Assembly (NCBI RefSeq): GCF_014268445.2
Contig: NZ_CP077089.1
Coordinates: 4,271,501 to 4,335,500 of the forward strand
DNA from: Pseudomonas tensinigenes
Lineage (GTDB): Bacteria; Pseudomonadota; Gammaproteobacteria; Pseudomonadales; Pseudomonadaceae
Length of the DNA: 64,000 bases
Direction of reading: 5' to 3'
The notes below the pieces were generated by a model. The model was not told the DNA's origin, ran no database searches, and was given only the letters and a program-made list of their open reading frames with translations. Positions 60,231-64,000 of this stretch are shown here, piece after piece. How positions within the stretch are numbered: the first letter of the stretch is position 1; each line of letters begins with the position of its first letter. A program made the translations under genes and the position numbers.

Positions 60231-62639
60231 TCAGTCGCGTACCGGGCCTGGGGCCAGGACTTCACGGGAACCGTTGGTGTTCATCGAGGTGACGACGCCG
60301 GCCATTTCCATGGCTTCGATCATCCGTGCGGCGCGGTTGTAGCCGATCTTCAGCTTGCGCTGTACCGCGGAAATCGAGGCGCGACGGCTTTCCAGCACAA
60401 ACTGTACAGCTTCGTCGTACAGCGCGTCGGCTTCCGGATCATCGCCGTCGCCGCCACCGCTGCTGCCTTCAAAACCGCTGCCGGCTTCTTCGACACCGTT
60501 GAGGATGTCATCGTTGTATTCCGGTGCGCCGCGCAGTTTCCACGCCTCGACCACACGGTGTACTTCATCGTCGGAGACGAACGCGCCGTGAACACGGATC
60601 GGCAGGCTGGTGCCTGGCGGCATATAGAGCATGTCACCATGACCGAGCAGTTGTTCGGCGCCGCCCTGATCGATGATGGTTCGGGAGTCGATCTTGCTCG
60701 ACACCTGGAACGCCATACGCGTCGGAATGTTGGCCTTGATCAGACCGGTGATCACGTCCACCGATGGCCGCTGGGTTGCGAGGATCAAGTGAATACCCGC
60801 CGCACGCGCTTTCTGCGCAATACGGGCGATCAGTTCTTCAACCTTCTTGCCGACGATCATCATCATGTCGGCGAATTCGTCGACCACCACGACGATGGTT
60901 GGCAGCTTCTGCAACAGCGGTGCTTCGTCGTGAATGCTTTCGCGCTTGTACAGCGGATCGCTCAACGGCTCGCCAGCGTCCTGGGCTTCCTTGACCTTGG
61001 CGTTAAAGCCGGACAGGTTTCGCACGCCCATCTTCGCCATCAGCTTGTAGCGGCGCTCCATCTCCGCGACGCTCCAGCGCAGGGCGTTGGCGGCGTCCTT
61101 CATGTCGGTCACAACCGGGCACAGCAAATGCGGAATGCCTTCGTAGATCGACAGTTCCAGCATTTTCGGGTCGATCATGATCAGCTTGGCGTCTTCCGGG
61201 CCAGACTTGAACAGGATCGACAGGATCATCGCGTTCACACCCACCGACTTACCGGAACCGGTCGTACCGGCCACTAGCAAGTGCGGCATCTTCGCCAGGT
61301 CGGTGATGACCGGTTTGCCGCCGATGTCATGACCGAGTGCCAGAGTGACCGGCGATTTGAAATTATCGTACTCAGGCGTCGACAGCACTTCGGAGAAGCG
61401 CACGATCTGCCGGTCTTCGTTGGGAATCTCGATACCGACGGTGGTCTTGCCCGGAATCACCTCGACCACCCGCACACTGGTCACCGCCAGGGAACGTGCA
61501 AGGTCTTTGGCGAGGTTGGCGATGCGGCTGACTTTTACGCCGGCGGCCGGCTGGATTTCGTAACGGGTAATCACCGGGCCCGGGTGGATCGAATCCACCG
61601 TAACCTCGACACCGAACTCCTTGAGCTTGATCTCGAGCAAATGGCCGACTGCCGCCAGGGATTCCGGTGAGTAATTGAGTTGTTTCTTTTCCGCAGGATC
61701 GAGAATCGAGATCGGCGGCAAGGTGCCTTCCACGGCACTGTCGACGAACAACGGCACCTGTTTCTCTTTCTGCACGCGCTTGCTTGGCTCGGGCGCTTTG
61801 GCTGGAGCTGGCGCAATGACCGGCGGAACTTGTTTCTCGCGATCGGACATGTGCTTGCTCAGGGCTTGCTCACGTTCGATCAGGCGTTCTTTGACTTTGG
61901 CCTGCTCACGCTTGTCGGTGACCGTCGGCGCGACCACGTCATGCACGCGATCATCGACTTCACGCAGTTGCGCAACCAGTTGTTTGCGTTCGGTACGTGC
62001 CGACCACCAGCGATTGAGCGCACCTTGGAACAGTTCGAACAGGTCGAGAGTGATTTTGCCGGTGATGTCCATCACCTTGAACCACGACAGGTCGGTAAAT
62101 ACCGTAAGGCCAAACAGGAATAACGCGATGAACAGCAACGTGCTGCCCTGAATGTTCAGCGCGTTCTTTGCCAGATTGCCGAGGCTTTCGCCCAGCGCAC
62201 CACCGGCACCCGCCGGCAGACCCGAGGCCGCGTGAAAGTGCAGATGCGCCAGCGCAGCGCCGGACAGCACCAGAAACACCAGACCGATCAGACGCCAGGA
62301 GAACAGCCAGCCGCTCCACTGCCACGGTTCGTGGCGCTGGCGGAAGATCTGGTAGGCCTTGATCGCCAGCAGCAACGGGAAGATGTAGGCGAAGTAACCC
62401 AGCACCATGAACAGGATGTCGGCGCTGTAGGAGCCCGCCGGGCCGCCAAAATTCTGCACGTCGTCGATCTTGCTGTTGTGGCTCCAGCCCGGATCGTCCT
62501 TGCCGTAGGTCAGCAAAGCCATCATCAGGAACAGGCACAAGGCACCGATGGCGATCAATGCACCTTCCTTGAGCCGGTAGTGCAACTGTTGGCGCCAGAG
62601 CGGAACGACGGTTTTTGGTGCTTCGGTGGATTTCTTCAA
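60231..62639 (-). CDS. ftsK: DNA translocase FtsK
   Basis: The 802-residue protein anchors at the septum by four N-terminal membrane helices (about residues 25-180), has a linker rich in Lys/Glu (about 200-320), the motor domain with Walker A GTTGSGKS (Lys464) and Walker [13 protein letters not shown], and the C-terminal gamma winged helix. It pumps chromosome ends for dimer resolution by XerCD at division. I place the start at TTG 62639 (coding MKKSTEAPK), which has an AGGA site and matches the family; a GTG/ATG frame upstream to 62702 is not supported. Confidence 0.96.
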   Translation of the reverse strand: MKKSTEAPKTVVPLWRQQLHYRLKEGALIAIGALCLFLMMALLTYGKDDPGWSHNSKIDDVQNFGGPAGSYSADILFMVLGYFAYIFPLLLAIKAYQIFRQRHEPWQWSGWLFSWRLIGLVFLVLSGAALAHLHFHAASGLPAGAGGALGESLGNLAKNALNIQGSTLLFIALFLFGLTVFTDLSWFKVMDITGKITLDLFELFQGALNRWWSARTERKQLVAQLREVDDRVHDVVAPTVTDKREQAKVKERLIEREQALSKHMSDREKQVPPVIAPAPAKAPEPSKRVQKEKQVPLFVDSAVEGTLPPISILDPAEKKQLNYSPESLAAVGHLLEIKLKEFGVEVTVDSIHPGPVITRYEIQPAAGVKVSRIANLAKDLARSLAVTSVRVVEVIPGKTTVGIEIPNEDRQIVRFSEVLSTPEYDNFKSPVTLALGHDIGGKPVITDLAKMPHLLVAGTTGSGKSVGVNAMILSILFKSGPEDAKLIMIDPKMLELSIYEGIPHLLCPVVTDMKDAANALRWSVAEMERRYKLMAKMGVRNLSGFNAKVKEAQDAGEPLSDPLYKRESIHDEAPLLQKLPTIVVVVDEFADMMMIVGKKVEELIARIAQKARAAGIHLILATQRPSVDVITGLIKANIPTRMAFQVSSKIDSRTIIDQGGAEQLLGHGDMLYMPPGTSLPIRVHGAFVSDDEVHRVVEAWKLRGAPEYNDDILNGVEEAGSGFEGSSGGGDGDDPEADALYDEAVQFVLESRRASISAVQRKLKIGYNRAARMIEAMEMAGVVTSMNTNGSREVLAPGPVRD

Positions 62640-63177
62640 AACGCTTCTTTTCCTGCGCCCGAGGCGCGTCCATCTATTGAATGACGATAAAAAACTGCCC
62701 AATCCAGGCAGGTAAAAAAGTTGACGGGCACAACTGAGACTACTTTTAACACTGCGCTGCTGCTTTTATAAACACAGGTATCAAAACAGTGCCCGGCGAA
62801 TATTCTGTAACAGCCCGGCATTGTACGGGTTTGTGCGTCGGATGCCATGCTTCAGACCCCAGCATTGAGCATAGCCAAGCGCATAAAACCTGCGCTTCAA
62901 TTTGAGCACGCATTGTCTTTTGTGACAAAGGCTTATGAGGTGTATTTGATGAACGTAGCGAAGCATTGCCATCCAGACCTTCTGAACTGTCGCTGAGCGC
63001 TCGCCATGCCGGCCAGGCGCCGGGCCACAGCGCTCGGTTACGACCGCGTCCGTCTCGCCAAGTTGCAATGCGGCGAACGTCGCGCAGGATCGAGACGACA
63101 TTCGCAACGTTTAGCGGCACACTTTACCGCGAGCCCAACAGCTCGCCCCGCCCACCCCTTCTGCAAGCCCGGATGCC
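62640..63177. other. Intergenic region between ftsK and aat
   Basis: This 538-base gap holds the divergent promoters of ftsK (minus) and aat (plus). Several frames are open, but none shows a ribosome site, family pattern or codon structure that I trust. In P. aeruginosa a thioredoxin reductase gene sits here; nothing in this DNA resembles it. An AT-rich part lies at about 62720-62770. Confidence 0.6.
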
Positions 63178-63858
63178 ATGCTGACTTGGTTACAACGTAA
63201 CTCCCTGACTTTTCCGCCTCTGGAAAAGGCCATGCGCGACCCCAACGGATTGCTCGCCGCGGGCGGCGATCTGTCTGCCGATCGTTTGATCGCGGCTTAT
63301 CGTCATGGCTGTTTTCCGTGGTTTTCCGAGGGCCAGCCGATTCTCTGGTGGTCGCCGGATCCGCGCACGGTGCTGTTTCCCGACGAACTGCATGTCTCGC
63401 GCAGCCTCGGCAAACTGCTGCGCCAGGCACGCTATCAAGTGACCTTCGATCAGGACTTCGACGCCGTGATCCGCGCCTGCGCCGCGCCACGGGATTACGC
63501 CGACGGCACCTGGATCACCGAAGCCATGCAGGATGCCTACATTGAATTGCATCGCCGCGGCTTCGCTCATTCGGTCGAAGTGTGGGATCAAGGCGAACTG
63601 GTCGGCGGCCTGTACGGACTGGCTATGGGCCAACTGTTTTTTGGCGAATCGATGTTCAGCCGCGCTGACAACGCCTCGAAATTCGGCTTTGCCACCCTGG
63701 TGCGCCACCTGAAAGACTCAGGATTCGTGCTGATCGACTGCCAAATGCCGACCGATCATCTGCACAGCCTCGGCGCGCGGGCGATTCCTCGTCAGCAATT
63801 CGCCGACTATCTGGCAAATCACCTGGATCAACCCAATCGTGCCACCTGGGTTTGCTGA
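63178..63858 (+). CDS. aat: Leucyl/phenylalanyl-tRNA-protein transferase
   Basis: The 226-residue enzyme attaches Leu or Phe to N-terminal Lys/Arg of proteins, targeting them to ClpAP (N-end rule). Family pieces are [60 protein letters not shown] and [20 protein letters not shown]. The start is ATG 63178. It is 57 bases upstream of bpt, and the pair probably forms one operon, as in other pseudomonads. Confidence 0.97.
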   Translation: MLTWLQRNSLTFPPLEKAMRDPNGLLAAGGDLSADRLIAAYRHGCFPWFSEGQPILWWSPDPRTVLFPDELHVSRSLGKLLRQARYQVTFDQDFDAVIRACAAPRDYADGTWITEAMQDAYIELHRRGFAHSVEVWDQGELVGGLYGLAMGQLFFGESMFSRADNASKFGFATLVRHLKDSGFVLIDCQMPTDHLHSLGARAIPRQQFADYLANHLDQPNRATWVC

Positions 63859-63915
63859 GCGACTTTTGCGCGCGTGGCTTACACTTAATTCACCAGCTTA
63901 TCCCGAGGGTTGATC

Positions 63916-64000
63916 ATGACCGAGTTGGCGCGGTTGAAGTTCTATGCCACTCAGCCTCACTCTTGCAGTTATCTGCCCGAGGAGCAGGCCACCACCCTGT
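63916..64000 (+). CDS. bpt: Aspartate/glutamate leucyltransferase (Bpt), N-terminal fragment
   Basis: The window ends 28 codons into this gene. The visible N-terminus is [20 protein letters not shown] followed by PEEQATTL, matching bacterial Bpt/arginyltransferase-like proteins that add Leu to N-terminal Asp or Glu (N-end rule); the Cys in PHSCSYLP is a conserved family site. A GAGGGTTGATC ribosome region precedes the ATG. Following aat, it completes the two-enzyme N-end-rule operon. The rest is beyond the window. Confidence 0.92.
   Translation, partial: MTELARLKFYATQPHSCSYLPEEQATTL

Noticed and set aside
62740..62810. LexA box in front of ftsK
   Set aside because: CTG...CAG-like triplets are present but the spacing is 12 rather than 10 bases, so the SOS-box consensus is not met.
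62746..63120. Possible minus-strand gene in the ftsK-aat gap
   Set aside because: No ribosome site, no recognisable domain, and the frame overlaps the presumed promoters.

Overview
This window comes from a GC-rich gamma-proteobacterium, most likely the Pseudomonas fluorescens group. The evidence is a complete hydrogen cyanide synthase operon (hcnABC) with an ANR-type box and an Rsm-type translational site, many copies of the REP palindrome typical of fluorescent pseudomonads (core GTGGGAGCGAGCCTGCTCGC), and the block ftsK-lolA-rarA-crcB-serS-cysG, which follows P. aeruginosa gene order. I see no rRNA, tRNA, CRISPR array, insertion sequence or prophage.

Layout. 1-5.4 kb: end of a Kef-type antiporter gene, hcnABC, and three small membrane-protein genes including a 24-residue peptide. 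5.6-7.7 kb: an overlapping response regulator/sensor kinase pair. 7.8-11.1 kb: a START-like protein/SDR/aldo-keto reductase operon with a divergent LysR gene. 11.3-14.4 kb: ICMT-like protein, HAD phosphatase, single-domain response regulator, rRNA-type methyltransferase. 14.5-17.8 kb: LuxR regulator, orphan polyamine-type binding protein, DmpA-type aminopeptidase. 17.9-19.4 kb: a probable free-standing small RNA, then a TetR gene and a divergent hotdog protein around a perfect palindromic operator. 19.4-31.1 kb: acetyltransferase, YceI, acyltransferase, MATE pump, exported chorismate mutase, a secreted protein built almost entirely of ten 13-residue repeats, diguanylate cyclase, cytochrome c, MocR regulator with a divergent EamA transporter, AraC regulator with a divergent AhpD-like gene. 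31.1-41.1 kb: a dispersed repeat, SulP transporter, two convergent lipoproteins, acetyltransferase/TetR pair, LprI-like protein, isochorismatase-like hydrolase, gamma-glutamyltransferase, Ogt-type methyltransferase, NudK.

41.3-48.3 kb is the most accessory part. It holds a 1592-residue Rhs protein whose last ~140 residues are AT-richer and carry a ParB-like motif, followed with a 4-base overlap by a probable immunity gene. Next to these are a chitinase (GH18) and a lytic polysaccharide monooxygenase (AA10), neither with a signal peptide.

48.5-64 kb is mostly housekeeping: hemerythrin-like protein, tusDCBE (tRNA 2-thiouridine sulfur relay) coupled to a TrpD2-like gene, glutathionyl-hydroquinone reductase, then cysG, serS, crcB, rarA, lolA and ftsK on the minus strand, and aat plus the start of bpt on the plus strand. 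REP doublets sit at gene 3' ends throughout.
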